DNA from: Candidatus Symbiothrix sp.
GTDB taxonomy: Bacteria; Bacteroidota; Bacteroidia; Bacteroidales; Azobacteroidaceae
Reading direction: 5' to 3'
DNA length: 39,699 bases
NCBI GenBank assembly: GCA_031290435.1
Contig: JAITNQ010000043.1
Coordinates: 1-39,699, forward strand
Below, piece after piece: positions 23,888-32,401 of the stretch. Each line of letters begins with the position of its first letter. Position 1 is the first letter of the stretch. A program made the translations under genes and the position numbers. A model generated the notes under the pieces. It searched no databases, was not told where the DNA came from, and saw only the letters and a list, made by a program, of their open reading frames with translations.

Positions 23888-25452
23888 TGAAAAAAGAAGC
23901 ATTTAAACAGATTATTGACAAGGATTACACTTTCAAGGGTGAATCGTTTTTATTGGGAGCGCCGATGCTGGACGGAGAAGTGCTGGGCGATTCCTATATT
24001 CGCGTTCCGCTGAAAACATTGAACAGGCACGGCTTGATTGCCGGAGCTACCGGAACCGGAAAAACCAAATCATTGCAGGTCATAGCCGAATCGCTGAGCG
24101 CAGCAAGCATTCCGGTAGTCATGCTTGATATCAAAGGCGACCTGAGCGGATTGGCGCAAGTCGGCTCGGAAAACAAAGTGATTCAAGAACGTTATGCGCG
24201 GATGAATCTGGAATACAAGCCTTCGGCCGCGCCGGTAGAATTGATGACCATCAGCCGTGAACCCGGCGTCAGGTTGCGGGCTACGGTAAGCGAATTCGGC
24301 CCGGTGCTGCTGTCCAAAATACTGGGGTTGAACGACAATCAAGCCGGTTTACTCGGCATTCTTTACAAATATTGCGACGACAACTGCCTACCCTTGGTTG
24401 ATTTGAAAGATTTCATCAAGGTATTGCAATATATCGGCGACCAAGGAAAAACTGAAATCGAAAAGGAATACGGAAAGATTACAAGTGTTTCTTTAGGTAC
24501 TATCTTGCGAAAAATTGTCGAATTACAACAACAAGGCGCCGACTTGTTTTTCGGCGAACCTTCGTTCGAAGTCAACGACCTGATGCGGATAGACGAACAG
24601 GGACGGGGAATAATCAGCATTATCCGTGTAACGGACATGCAGGACAGGCCGAAAATGTTTTCTACCTTTCTTCTACAGATGCTGTCGGAGTTGTATTCGA
24701 CCTGTCCGGAAGAAGGCGATACCGACCAGCCCAAATTGGTGCTGTTTATCGACGAAGCACACCTGATTTTCCATGAAGCCAGTCAGGCTTTGCTGCAACA
24801 AATAGAAACGGTAATCAAACTGATTCGCTCCAAAGGCATCGGTATTTTCTTCTGTACACAAAACCCCACCGATGTACCACCTTCCGTTCTAAGTCAATTG
24901 GGCTTTAAACTGCAACATGCCTTGCGCGCTTTCACCGAAAAAGACCGGAAGAGCATCAAAAGCATGGCCGAAAATTTTCCGCCGACACCTTATTATAAAA
25001 CCAGCGAATTGCTGACCGGGATGGGTACCGGCGAAGCCTTATTTACCTGCCTCAACGAGAAAGGTTTGCCGACCGCTTTGGCTTATACCCTACTGGTATC
25101 GCCCGGTTCGCGGATGGATATCCTCAGCAAAGAGGAAATGGATGAATTGGTGCGGAAAAGTAAATTGGTTGCCAAATACAACCGGGATATCGACCGGGAA
25201 AGCGCCTACGAAATATTGTCGGGAAAAATAGAACAATACGAAAAAGCAGTCACCCGGGAAGGAGAAAAAAAGGAAATCGAAAAATCCCAAAAACAAGCGT
25301 CAAAACCGGCCTTACGACAAGGTAATTCCCGTAAGGAAAAATCTACATTGGAAAAAGTTTTAGGTAGTCCGGCCGCCAAACAAGCCGTGCGTACCATTTC
25401 TTCTTCCATAGTACGGGGATTGTTGGGTTCTATCATGAAAAGTTTTAAATAA
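23884..25452 (+). CDS. HerA-like P-loop ATPase, DUF853/YjgR family
   Basis: A 522-residue ATPase. Walker A is GATGTGKT (54-61), Walker B is KLVLFIDEAH (about 285-295), and a sensor-like FCTQNPTDVP follows. This is the FtsK/HerA-type DUF853 family, whose cellular role is poorly defined. Residues about 445-510 are highly charged and probably flexible. The start overlaps the rlmD stop (ATGA, 23884-23887); ATG codons at 23884 and 23887 are both possible. It is the last gene of the psd operon. HerA partners such as NurA are not nearby. Confidence 0.9.
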   Translation: MMKKEAFKQIIDKDYTFKGESFLLGAPMLDGEVLGDSYIRVPLKTLNRHGLIAGATGTGKTKSLQVIAESLSAASIPVVMLDIKGDLSGLAQVGSENKVIQERYARMNLEYKPSAAPVELMTISREPGVRLRATVSEFGPVLLSKILGLNDNQAGLLGILYKYCDDNCLPLVDLKDFIKVLQYIGDQGKTEIEKEYGKITSVSLGTILRKIVELQQQGADLFFGEPSFEVNDLMRIDEQGRGIISIIRVTDMQDRPKMFSTFLLQMLSELYSTCPEEGDTDQPKLVLFIDEAHLIFHEASQALLQQIETVIKLIRSKGIGIFFCTQNPTDVPPSVLSQLGFKLQHALRAFTEKDRKSIKSMAENFPPTPYYKTSELLTGMGTGEALFTCLNEKGLPTALAYTLLVSPGSRMDILSKEEMDELVRKSKLVAKYNRDIDRESAYEILSGKIEQYEKAVTREGEKKEIEKSQKQASKPALRQGNSRKEKSTLEKVLGSPAAKQAVRTISSSIVRGLLGSIMKSFK

Positions 25453-25488
25453 ACCGAAAACCGGACTGCACAACCGTTTTTCTTACTG

Positions 25489-25514
25489 GTTTTACTTATT
25501 GGTTTTACTTATTG
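25489..25514. repeat. 13-bp direct repeat at the end of the exonuclease gene
   Basis: Two tandem copies of about 13 bp (ACTGGTTTTACTT then ATTGGTTTTACTT) lie in the gap between the convergent ATPase and exonuclease genes. The second runs into the exonuclease stop codon (25505-25507). It looks like a recent local duplication that may include the 3' end of the gene. No terminator hairpin is obvious in this gap. Confidence 0.5.
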
Positions 25515-26275
25515 AATGCCGAACGCAATTTTACAGTTGTAAAGACTTTCTTGGTATGCAGGGTGAAATCTCCGCCGATGACCCAGCCGTAATAACCGGG
25601 GTCTTCACGGAGAATTTCTTCCAAGAGACGTCCCTTGTATTTCCCGAAATTGATGACTTCCTGTTTCTTTTCATTGTAAATCACGCGACCGGCAAAATCG
25701 ACATTATTGTTGTACGAAGAATATTCCGAAAGAAATTCAATATTGTTCTGTATATCCGGATAACGGTCTAATTGCGATTGCAAAATCTCGTATGTCGCTT
25801 TCGTGTCCGCTTCGGCAGAGTGTGCGTTCTCTAAATCTTTGTCACAGTAGAATTTATATGCTGCCGACAAAGTCCGTTGTTCTTTCTTGTGAAATATGGT
25901 CTGAACATCCACGAATTTTCGTTTCATCAAATCAAGATCCACTCCCGACCTGAGAAATTCTTCGGCCAGAAGGGGGATATCGAAACGATTGGAATTGTAA
26001 CCGGCCAAATCACAGCCTTCTATCTGTTCAGCCAATGATTTGGCTATTGATTTAAAAGGAGGTGCATTTTTCACATCCTCATCGTATATCCCATGAATGG
26101 CGCTTGATTGGGGCGGAATCGGCATCTCCGGATTAATCCGGCGGGTTTTGCTATCTTCATCCCCATTGGGAAACACTTTCAAGTAGGAAATTTCTACGAT
26201 TCGGTCGGAAACAATATTCGTCCCTGTCGTTTCCAAATCGAAAAAAACAAGGGGATTTTTTAAATTCAGTATCAC
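25505..26275 (-). CDS. DEDDh 3'-5' exonuclease (DnaQ/epsilon-like)
   Basis: A 256-residue exonuclease. Exo I is FFDLETTGT (Asp13, Glu15), Exo II lies in AGYNSNRFDIPLLAEEF, and Exo III is HSAEADTKATYE with the His five residues before the Asp, the DEDDh pattern. The C-terminal part after about residue 175 (NFGKYKGRLLEEILREDPGYYGWV) resembles an extra module found on DnaQ-like proteins of this phylum. It is 14 bp downstream of dnaN, suggesting proofreading or repair along with the sliding clamp. It may be the polymerase III epsilon homologue. Confidence 0.9.
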   Translation of the reverse strand: MILNLKNPLVFFDLETTGTNIVSDRIVEISYLKVFPNGDEDSKTRRINPEMPIPPQSSAIHGIYDEDVKNAPPFKSIAKSLAEQIEGCDLAGYNSNRFDIPLLAEEFLRSGVDLDLMKRKFVDVQTIFHKKEQRTLSAAYKFYCDKDLENAHSAEADTKATYEILQSQLDRYPDIQNNIEFLSEYSSYNNNVDFAGRVIYNEKKQEVINFGKYKGRLLEEILREDPGYYGWVIGGDFTLHTKKVFTTVKLRSAFNK

Positions 26276-26289
26276 GCTATATAATTCTA

Positions 26290-27414
26290 TTATTCGTTTA
26301 GCATCATCGGCATTAACAGCATCAATAAATCTTCGTCCTGTTCGTTTTCAGAGGGAAGAACCAGACCGGCCCGTGAAGGATCAGCCAATTCGAAGACAAC
26401 CTCTGTCGATGGGATGTTATTCATGATTTCAATTAAAAAAGTACCTTTGAAACCGATACTTATCGGTTCTCCATCATAGATGCAAGCCACTGTTTCCTCT
26501 GCTGATGTGGAAAAATCTATGTCCTGAGCCGAAATAAATATACTGTTTTCCGAAACCTGTAATTTTATCAAACTGCTGGAAGGATTTGAAAAAACGGAAA
26601 CCCGCTTCAAAGCATTCAAACATAATACTCTATCTATGGTAACTCTGTATGGGTTTTCTTTGGGAATCACACTGTTGTAGTTCGGATAACGGCCTTCTAT
26701 CAGACGGGAAATGATCACGATATGCTCCATGCTGATATATGCATTGTTGTCGTCAAAACCGATAATTACTCTTCCGGACTCTTTAGGGAGTACCGTTTTC
26801 AGCAGGTTGGCAGGCTTTTTGGGTAAAATAAAGGAAGTGGTTTCATTGCCTTTTACGCTATAATTTTTGAAACGCACCAATTTATGCCCGTCGGAAGCCA
26901 CAAAGGTAGTCTCCGATTCCGAGATATCGAAAAAAATGCCGTTCATAACGGGACGCAACTCATCTTCCGCCGTCGCAAACAAGGTGCGGGAGATACCGGA
27001 TAGCAATTCTTCTGCGGAAATTTCAATCCTTGCAGCGCCTTCTTTCAATGGTTTGGGCTGAGGATATTCCTCTCCGTTCTGGGCTATAAAATTGTATTTC
27101 CCATTTTCATAATAAATATAAACTTCAAAGTTTTCATCATTAATATCGAAAGTGATAGGTTGTTCCGGCAACTCTTTCAACGAATCCAATAAGTTTTTGG
27201 ATGGAATGGCAAAGACGCCGTCCCCTTCAACATCATGTACTTCAACAGAAGTGATCATTCGTGTTTCACTATCTGCAGCCGTTATTTTCAACAGATTATC
27301 ATGAAGTTCGAATAGAAAACAATCCAGAACCGGAATGGTACTTTTGGAAGCAATAACCCTGCTTACCACTTGTAAATGGCTTGATAAAGCGCTACTTGAA
27401 ACAACAAATTTCAT
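26290..27414 (-). CDS. dnaN: DNA polymerase III subunit beta (sliding clamp)
   Basis: A 374-residue clamp that encircles DNA and tethers polymerase III. The three-domain repeat is complete, from MKFVVSSSALSSHLQVVSRV to the C-terminal LLMLLMPMMLNE, where related clamps end in a P-M-R/L tail. ASDGHKLVRF (about 178-187) and SRLIEGRYPNYNSVIP (about 234-249) are conserved. In many bacteria dnaN sits next to dnaA at the origin. Here neither dnaA nor recF is adjacent, which is usual for Bacteroidota. A DEDDh exonuclease gene follows 14 bp downstream. Confidence 0.97.
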   Translation of the reverse strand: MKFVVSSSALSSHLQVVSRVIASKSTIPVLDCFLFELHDNLLKITAADSETRMITSVEVHDVEGDGVFAIPSKNLLDSLKELPEQPITFDINDENFEVYIYYENGKYNFIAQNGEEYPQPKPLKEGAARIEISAEELLSGISRTLFATAEDELRPVMNGIFFDISESETTFVASDGHKLVRFKNYSVKGNETTSFILPKKPANLLKTVLPKESGRVIIGFDDNNAYISMEHIVIISRLIEGRYPNYNSVIPKENPYRVTIDRVLCLNALKRVSVFSNPSSSLIKLQVSENSIFISAQDIDFSTSAEETVACIYDGEPISIGFKGTFLIEIMNNIPSTEVVFELADPSRAGLVLPSENEQDEDLLMLLMPMMLNE

Positions 27415-27453
27415 ACAATATAATAATTTTATTTTTAATTAATTTTCGGAGCA

Positions 27454-27461
27454 CAAATGTA
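27454..27461 (-). promoter_or_regulatory. Predicted -7 box of dnaN
   Basis: Minus-strand TACATTTG matches TAnnTTTG, 39 bp upstream of the dnaN ATG. No clear TTTG lies 19 bp upstream. Confidence 0.5.
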
Positions 27462-27518
27462 AATAAAAAAATTCAGATTCTACGATTTTTCGATATATTT
27501 TTCTGTGAAGTGCAGAAA

Positions 27519-28967
27519 TCATATCTGTATTGATGTGTTACTGTTTATAATTTTTCTGATTTTGAAATTCAAGGCCGTCAGGGTCAGATTGACTAAAGGC
27601 GACAGCAGATTGAAAAAACAATAGGGCAAATAAGCGAGGGTTTCAACGCCTAATACCTTTGCTTGTGTAGCCCCGCAACTGTTCCACGGCACCAAAACGG
27701 AAGTTACCGTACCGGAGTCTTCCAAAGCGCGGCTGAGGACTTCCGGTTTGTAGCCTTTTTCCGCGTATAGCTTTTGGAGCATCTTTCCGGGTACCACAAT
27801 AGATAAATATTGGTCGCAAGCCGTGATATTGAATAGGATGCAGGTAAGCAGCGTAGACCCGATCAAAGACGTCCGGCTGTGAATCCGGGAAATCAACGCG
27901 CTTGTAATCCGGTTCAGAAATCCGCAAGCATCCATCGCACCTCCGAAAATCATGGCGGAAAGAATCAGGAAAACGGTACTCAACATACCCGTCATACCGT
28001 TTGTAGCTAAAAGATCGTCGACTTCGGGAACACCTGTATGCATATGCATCGTGCCGAAAACTGACTGCATCAATACCTGATATTTGCCCGAAAAACCCTC
28101 TGCGGTAATGAAATGGTCTAACAACTGCGACTGGAACAACAAGGCGGAAAGAATACCCAAAACCGTTCCGGCCAACATAGCCGGAATAGCCGGTGTTTTC
28201 CGGACTATAATGGCGATTAGGATAAGTGGCGTCAACAGTAAAAAAGGACTTGTATTAAAATGACTTGCAATTCCCTGCCGGATAAACGCCATTTCATTTT
28301 CCGTCACATTTCCGGATTGAAACAAACCGATTACACCGAAAATAACCAGCGTAACAAGCCATGCAGGCCCTGTGGTATAAATCATATACCGGATGTGCGT
28401 AAATAAATCCGTTCCGGCAATGGCCGGCGCTAAGTTGGTCGTATCGGAAAGCGGGGACATTTTATCCCCGAAGTAGGCGCCGGAAATAATTGCACCGGCT
28501 ACCAAACCGGTATTCAGACCGAAAGCGTTCCCTACCCCAATAATCGCAACACCCATCGTTGCCACGGTAGACCAAGAACTTCCGGTGGCGAGGGATACTA
28601 CACTGCAAATCAACACCGAAGCCACAAGCAGGAATGATGGATGCATAAGCTCTATTCCATAGTAAATCATCATCGGAATAATCCCGCTAATCATCCATGC
28701 GCCACTCAAAGCGCCAATCAGGAAAAGAATAAGAATGGCGCCCATTGCCGACAGAATCATCCGGTTGATGTGTTGCTGTATATCCTGCCATTTTACCTTG
28801 TTACTCCAGCCTATCAGGCAACAAACCGTAGCGGCGATTATCAACGCCGTCTGATTGGCGCCACCCAAAGCGTCATCAAAATGGAGCATATTTATAAAAA
28901 GCAGGACGACCAGCACAATAACCGGCGTTATCGCTTGCAAAAAAGAAGGCGGCATTGTGTTATTCAT
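27519..28967 (-). CDS. NhaC-family Na+/H+ antiporter
   Basis: A 482-residue inner-membrane transporter with about twelve hydrophobic segments. Characteristic NhaC-family stretches are ATGSSWSTVATMGVAIIGVG (about 127-146), GAIISGAYFGDKMSPLSDTTNLA (about 158-180, in parts) and, near the C-terminus, TSVLVPWNSCGATQAKVLG. Members exchange Na+ for H+, or malate/lactate in the MleN branch; sequence alone does not separate these. It has its own strong promoter at 29002-29032. Confidence 0.9.
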   Translation of the reverse strand: MNNTMPPSFLQAITPVIVLVVLLFINMLHFDDALGGANQTALIIAATVCCLIGWSNKVKWQDIQQHINRMILSAMGAILILFLIGALSGAWMISGIIPMMIYYGIELMHPSFLLVASVLICSVVSLATGSSWSTVATMGVAIIGVGNAFGLNTGLVAGAIISGAYFGDKMSPLSDTTNLAPAIAGTDLFTHIRYMIYTTGPAWLVTLVIFGVIGLFQSGNVTENEMAFIRQGIASHFNTSPFLLLTPLILIAIIVRKTPAIPAMLAGTVLGILSALLFQSQLLDHFITAEGFSGKYQVLMQSVFGTMHMHTGVPEVDDLLATNGMTGMLSTVFLILSAMIFGGAMDACGFLNRITSALISRIHSRTSLIGSTLLTCILFNITACDQYLSIVVPGKMLQKLYAEKGYKPEVLSRALEDSGTVTSVLVPWNSCGATQAKVLGVETLAYLPYCFFNLLSPLVNLTLTALNFKIRKIINSNTSIQI

Positions 28968-29001
28968 TCCTTTTGTTTTATTTTTTAGTTGATTGATATC
29001 A

Positions 29002-29032
29002 CAAAGATAAACAAATCTATTTAAAAAGCAAA
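29002..29032 (-). promoter_or_regulatory. Promoter of the NhaC-type antiporter gene
   Basis: Minus-strand TTTG (29029-29032), 19-bp spacer, TATCTTTG (29002-29009): a textbook Bacteroidota promoter 34 bp upstream of the ATG at 28967. Confidence 0.85.
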
Positions 29033-29046
29033 AAAAACAGTATATT

Positions 29047-29820
29047 TTAAATCATCATTATTTCCAAACCATCGTAAGCAATTGCAACAGTTGCGGGCAA
29101 GGTCTGTTCCATTACAGCATGCAGTCCGAAATGATGACTGACATGTGTGAGATAAGTCCGTTGGGGTTTTATTTTTTCGATTTGCCTTATCGCATCTGCT
29201 ACCGTCTGGTGCGAAACATGCTCTTTGTGGCGTAAAGCATTTATTACCAATACATCTAAGTTTTTCAATTTGGCATATTCTTCTTCCGGAATCGTTTTCA
29301 GATCGGTCAGATAAGCAAAATCAGCTATCCGGTAACCCAGAATCGGAAGCTGTCCGTGTAGCAAGCGAACCGGAATGATGTTGATTCCCGCAACGGAAAA
29401 GGGTTCTCTGCTGATTTCATTCATCCGGAGATTGGGGACGCCCGGATATTTGTGCGCTTCAAAGACATAGTCAATCCGGGTGCGGATAGCCTGAGCGACA
29501 GAACCTTCGGCGAATATCTCTACAGCTTCTTTTGCACAGAAAGCCCTTAGGTCATCAAGGCCTCCTACATGGTCATAATGTTCATGTGTAAGCAAAACGC
29601 CATCTATTCCGGTATATTTTCCCGTATGCTGGGCGCACAGCATTTGTTGCCTGAAATCCGGACCGCAATCAATCAGCAATCTTTTTCCGTCCGTTTCTAT
29701 CAAAACGGAAGCGCGTAAACGTTCGTCTCTTTTGTCGGACGAGGTACAAACCTCACAACTACATCCTATTTCGGGATTGCCGGTAGACGTTCCGGTGCCT
29801 AAAAAACGAATTTTCATCAA
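29047..29820 (-). CDS. PhnP-like MBL-fold metallohydrolase
   Basis: A 257-residue cytoplasmic hydrolase. The metal site LLTHEHYDHVGGLDD (about 76-90), the aspartate in LLIDCGPDF and the later His in LTHVSHHFG fit the metallo-beta-lactamase fold. The N-terminal Cys cluster GCSCEVCTS (about 19-27) is the zinc-structural motif of PhnP-like phosphodiesterases. Known members cleave cyclic ribose phosphates, but no C-P lyase genes are here, so the substrate is open. Its start overlaps the murB stop by 4 nt (ATGA), so it is translated with murB. Confidence 0.88.
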   Translation of the reverse strand: MMKIRFLGTGTSTGNPEIGCSCEVCTSSDKRDERLRASVLIETDGKRLLIDCGPDFRQQMLCAQHTGKYTGIDGVLLTHEHYDHVGGLDDLRAFCAKEAVEIFAEGSVAQAIRTRIDYVFEAHKYPGVPNLRMNEISREPFSVAGINIIPVRLLHGQLPILGYRIADFAYLTDLKTIPEEEYAKLKNLDVLVINALRHKEHVSHQTVADAIRQIEKIKPQRTYLTHVSHHFGLHAVMEQTLPATVAIAYDGLEIMMI

Positions 29821-30827
29821 ATATAATTTACCTCCGGCTGTAAATCAATACAAAATTTTTCTTTCACTGCACGGCAGATTTCTGCTGCCAAAGCCGCAAT
29901 GTCCTCTCCGCTTGCCTGATTTTGGTTGACGATAACCAAAGGCTGTTTTTCATAAATAGCTGCGCCTCCATAGGTTTTCCCCTTTAATCCGCATTTGTCT
30001 ATCAACCATGCTGCCGGGACTTTAACAATCTCTTCATTTACAGGGAAACAAGGTATATCCGGATACTGTTTTTTTAAGCTGTCATAATGCGCAATGCAAA
30101 TATACGGATTAACGAAAAAGCTACCGGCATTGCCGATTTTTTCCGGATCAGGCAGTTTGGCCGAACGGATAGCTATAACTGCTTGGCGAACAAGCGCCAA
30201 TGAAGTGGGTTTTTCCGCTAAATATTCCCGGATATTTCCGTAATCCAATCTGAATTGCGGCTTCTTCGACAATTTAAAAACCACATGGCTCACATAGTAT
30301 TTTCCTTTGTTTTCCGCTTCTTTGAAAAAACTGTGGCGGTAAGCATACTGACATTGGGAATGGGGAAAAACTATTTTTTCTCCGGTTTCGATAAAATAAG
30401 CATGCACCTCTTCTATCCGTTCCGAAACTTCCGCGCCGTAAGCGCCGATATTCTGGATGGCCGAAGCGCCCACTTCACCCGGAATCAGGGAAAGATTTTC
30501 GAGACCGCCCCAACCGTTTTCTACACAATAGGCCACAAAGGCATCCCAGTCGTTTCCTGCACCGACTTTCAGCCAAACTTCATCGGCGTCTTCCCTGATT
30601 TTCTCTATTCCCCGGATGGCAGAATGGACGATGATACCATCGAAATCACCGAGAAACAGTAAATTACTCCCTCGTCCTATATGCCAAAACCTTTGAGAAA
30701 AGAAAAATTCATCGCGAAGAAGTTTCTGTAAATCTTCCTCGCTTTCGTATTCCACAAAATAACGGGTTTTTACGGCTAACCCGAATGTATTGTGGCTTAA
30801 TAAAGAATAATTTTGTTCGATTCGCAT
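29817..30827 (-). CDS. murB: UDP-N-acetylenolpyruvoylglucosamine reductase
   Basis: A 336-residue FAD enzyme that reduces UDP-GlcNAc-enolpyruvate to UDP-MurNAc, a step of peptidoglycan synthesis. FAD-binding motifs are HIGRGSNLLFLGDFDGIIVH and LSLIPGEVGASAIQNIGAYGAE (each in part). YRHSFFK carries the type I MurB Tyr loop, and GNAGSFFVNP contains the catalytic Ser. Length fits the type I enzyme. The -7 box at 30853 serves it, and the downstream metallohydrolase is coupled by a 4-nt overlap. Confidence 0.97.
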   Translation of the reverse strand: MRIEQNYSLLSHNTFGLAVKTRYFVEYESEEDLQKLLRDEFFFSQRFWHIGRGSNLLFLGDFDGIIVHSAIRGIEKIREDADEVWLKVGAGNDWDAFVAYCVENGWGGLENLSLIPGEVGASAIQNIGAYGAEVSERIEEVHAYFIETGEKIVFPHSQCQYAYRHSFFKEAENKGKYYVSHVVFKLSKKPQFRLDYGNIREYLAEKPTSLALVRQAVIAIRSAKLPDPEKIGNAGSFFVNPYICIAHYDSLKKQYPDIPCFPVNEEIVKVPAAWLIDKCGLKGKTYGGAAIYEKQPLVIVNQNQASGEDIAALAAEICRAVKEKFCIDLQPEVNYI

Positions 30828-30852
30828 GTTTATTGGAACTGATTTTAACGGA

Positions 30853-30860
30853 CAAAGATA
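30853..30860 (-). promoter_or_regulatory. Predicted -7 box of murB
   Basis: Minus-strand TATCTTTG matches TAnnTTTG, 25 bp upstream of the murB ATG. The -33 position has no TTTG. Confidence 0.55.
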
Positions 30861-30924
30861 GAAAAAATGTTGGAATTTTTAATCGGCTGAATAATTTCAA
30901 TGCTACCGATGCCGCTTATTTAAG

Positions 30925-32313
30925 TCAAATCCTTTCATCTTTCTCTTGCTTGATGTTTGGATTTTCCAATCCGTAAGCTTTCTTTTTATCTTCCTGTTTC
31001 AACAAAAAAGCGATGAACACCGATAAAACGGCTGATGCGCTAAAAATAAGCATAGGAAGCGTGTAATCGTACAATTTTACTTCAATAGCTGTACCATCTG
31101 CTACTTTTTCTACGCTTTCGGTAACACATTTATCCAATACCCCGCCTATCAGCAGAGGCACGCCCCACAATCCGATGTTTTGCACCCAAAAAATAAGCGC
31201 AAATGCTGTTCCCAATTGTTTTTCAGGAATAATTTTCTGAACGGAAGGCCACATGGCCGAAGGGACTAACGAAAAAGCTATTCCCAAAACAATCATCAAT
31301 ATAACAGCATAAATCCAATTATTGATACCGGGTATGGCAAAAAGCCCATGCACGACAACTAACATCACCGCTCCGATTATCATGATGGTAGCCCCTTTCC
31401 CTTTCTTGTCGTAAATATTACCGAAAAGCGGCGTGAGTAAAATCGTACCGAAAGGCAACAAAGAAACAATCGCTCCCGCCCATTCTTCGGCAACGCCAAA
31501 CTTATTGGTCATCAAATCGGGGGCGAATTTCAGAAATGGGAAAACGCAAGAATAAAACAATACACAAAGTATCGCAATCAACCAAAATCCATAGTTGCTG
31601 ATAACGGCGACCAAATCGGCAAACCGGAACTTGTCTTCCGGTGATGAAAGCTCTTCCATACCAATTTGTTCGTCCAATTTTTTATCGAAACGGATGTTGT
31701 AAATCAAAAAAGCGATTAGTCCGATGAGAAGCAACAATACACCAAACAATACCAATTGAGGAATGCCTTTGAAAAACTCAGCCAAAGGATTAGCGGTTAA
31801 CATGGCTATCCCCGTGCCGATTCGCGCAATGGCAACCTGCAATCCCATAGCCAAAGCCAATTCATAGCCTTTGAACCATTTGATAATTGTCCGACTGACA
31901 ACCACACCGGCCACTTCGGAACCTACGCCGTAAACGGCAAAACCGGCTGAGGCATAAAACACTTGGGCTTTCAATCCGAATAATTCGCCTTCCGCGGGCA
32001 ATATTCCGGAAAGAGCGGCATATTTAATCAAAGCGCCGATAACCATTAAACTTGCGGCCAAACTGCCGGTAAAACGAATCCCCTTCCTGTCGAGCAATAT
32101 ACCGCCCAGAAACAGCATGAACAAAAAGACGTTAAACCAACTGTAAGCGCTTGTAAATGTTCCATAATCAGCACTGCTCCAACCTTGTGTCCTTTCGAGC
32201 ATTCCCTTCAACGGCGCCATCGCGTCGTAGAAAAAATAGGCAGCCATCATTGTAAACGAAACAATCATCAATACCGCCCATCGCGTCCTTTTCTTATCCC
32301 TAAGTGTTACCAT
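30925..32313 (-). CDS. Major facilitator superfamily transporter
   Basis: A 462-residue inner-membrane transporter with twelve predicted helices and a central cytoplasmic loop (about 212-232). The first-half signature GGILLDRKGIRFTGS (about 70-84) and the second-half GNIYDKKGKG are the conserved MFS loop 2-3 and 8-9 motifs. It resembles sugar/organic-anion-like MFS members of Bacteroidales, but no substrate can be read. It lies downstream of folC with an 88-bp gap holding a palindromic element and a 7-bp array. No TAnnTTTG box is seen, so it may depend on folC transcription. Confidence 0.85.
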   Translation of the reverse strand: MVTLRDKKRTRWAVLMIVSFTMMAAYFFYDAMAPLKGMLERTQGWSSADYGTFTSAYSWFNVFLFMLFLGGILLDRKGIRFTGSLAASLMVIGALIKYAALSGILPAEGELFGLKAQVFYASAGFAVYGVGSEVAGVVVSRTIIKWFKGYELALAMGLQVAIARIGTGIAMLTANPLAEFFKGIPQLVLFGVLLLLIGLIAFLIYNIRFDKKLDEQIGMEELSSPEDKFRFADLVAVISNYGFWLIAILCVLFYSCVFPFLKFAPDLMTNKFGVAEEWAGAIVSLLPFGTILLTPLFGNIYDKKGKGATIMIIGAVMLVVVHGLFAIPGINNWIYAVILMIVLGIAFSLVPSAMWPSVQKIIPEKQLGTAFALIFWVQNIGLWGVPLLIGGVLDKCVTESVEKVADGTAIEVKLYDYTLPMLIFSASAVLSVFIAFLLKQEDKKKAYGLENPNIKQEKDERI

Positions 32314-32323
32314 AAATTATATA

Positions 32324-32344
32324 AATTCTTAATTCTTAATTCTC
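32324..32344 (-). repeat. Three-unit 7-bp tandem array before the MFS gene
   Basis: Plus-strand units AATTCTT, AATTCTT, AATTCTC lie 10 nt upstream of the MFS ATG, in the ribosome-docking region, next to a palindromic element at 32351-32398. Confidence 0.7.
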
Positions 32345-32350
32345 AAATTA

Positions 32351-32398
32351 CCCCGCCCCCTAAAGGGGGGAGAAAGTCCCCTTTAAGGGATTTAGGGG
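32351..32398. repeat. Palindromic repeat element between folC and the MFS gene
   Basis: Outer arms CCCCTAAA (32357-32364) and TTTAGGGG (32391-32398) enclose smaller G/C-rich palindromes, CCCCCT-AA-AGGGGG (32356-32369) and CCCTT-T-AAGGG (32379-32389). The G/C runs contrast sharply with the A/T-rich surroundings. From memory, similar short C-rich palindromes recur between genes in Bacteroidota. It starts 3 nt past the folC stop and could act as a terminator or mRNA-stabilising stem. Confidence 0.7.
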
Positions 32399-32401
32399 TT
32401 C

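Noticed and set aside
27500..27518. TTTCTG / CAGAAA hairpin as terminator of the NhaC-type gene
   Set aside because: It lies upstream of that gene's coding end on the wrong side for its transcript, has only a 6-bp stem and is not followed by a T run on the minus strand.
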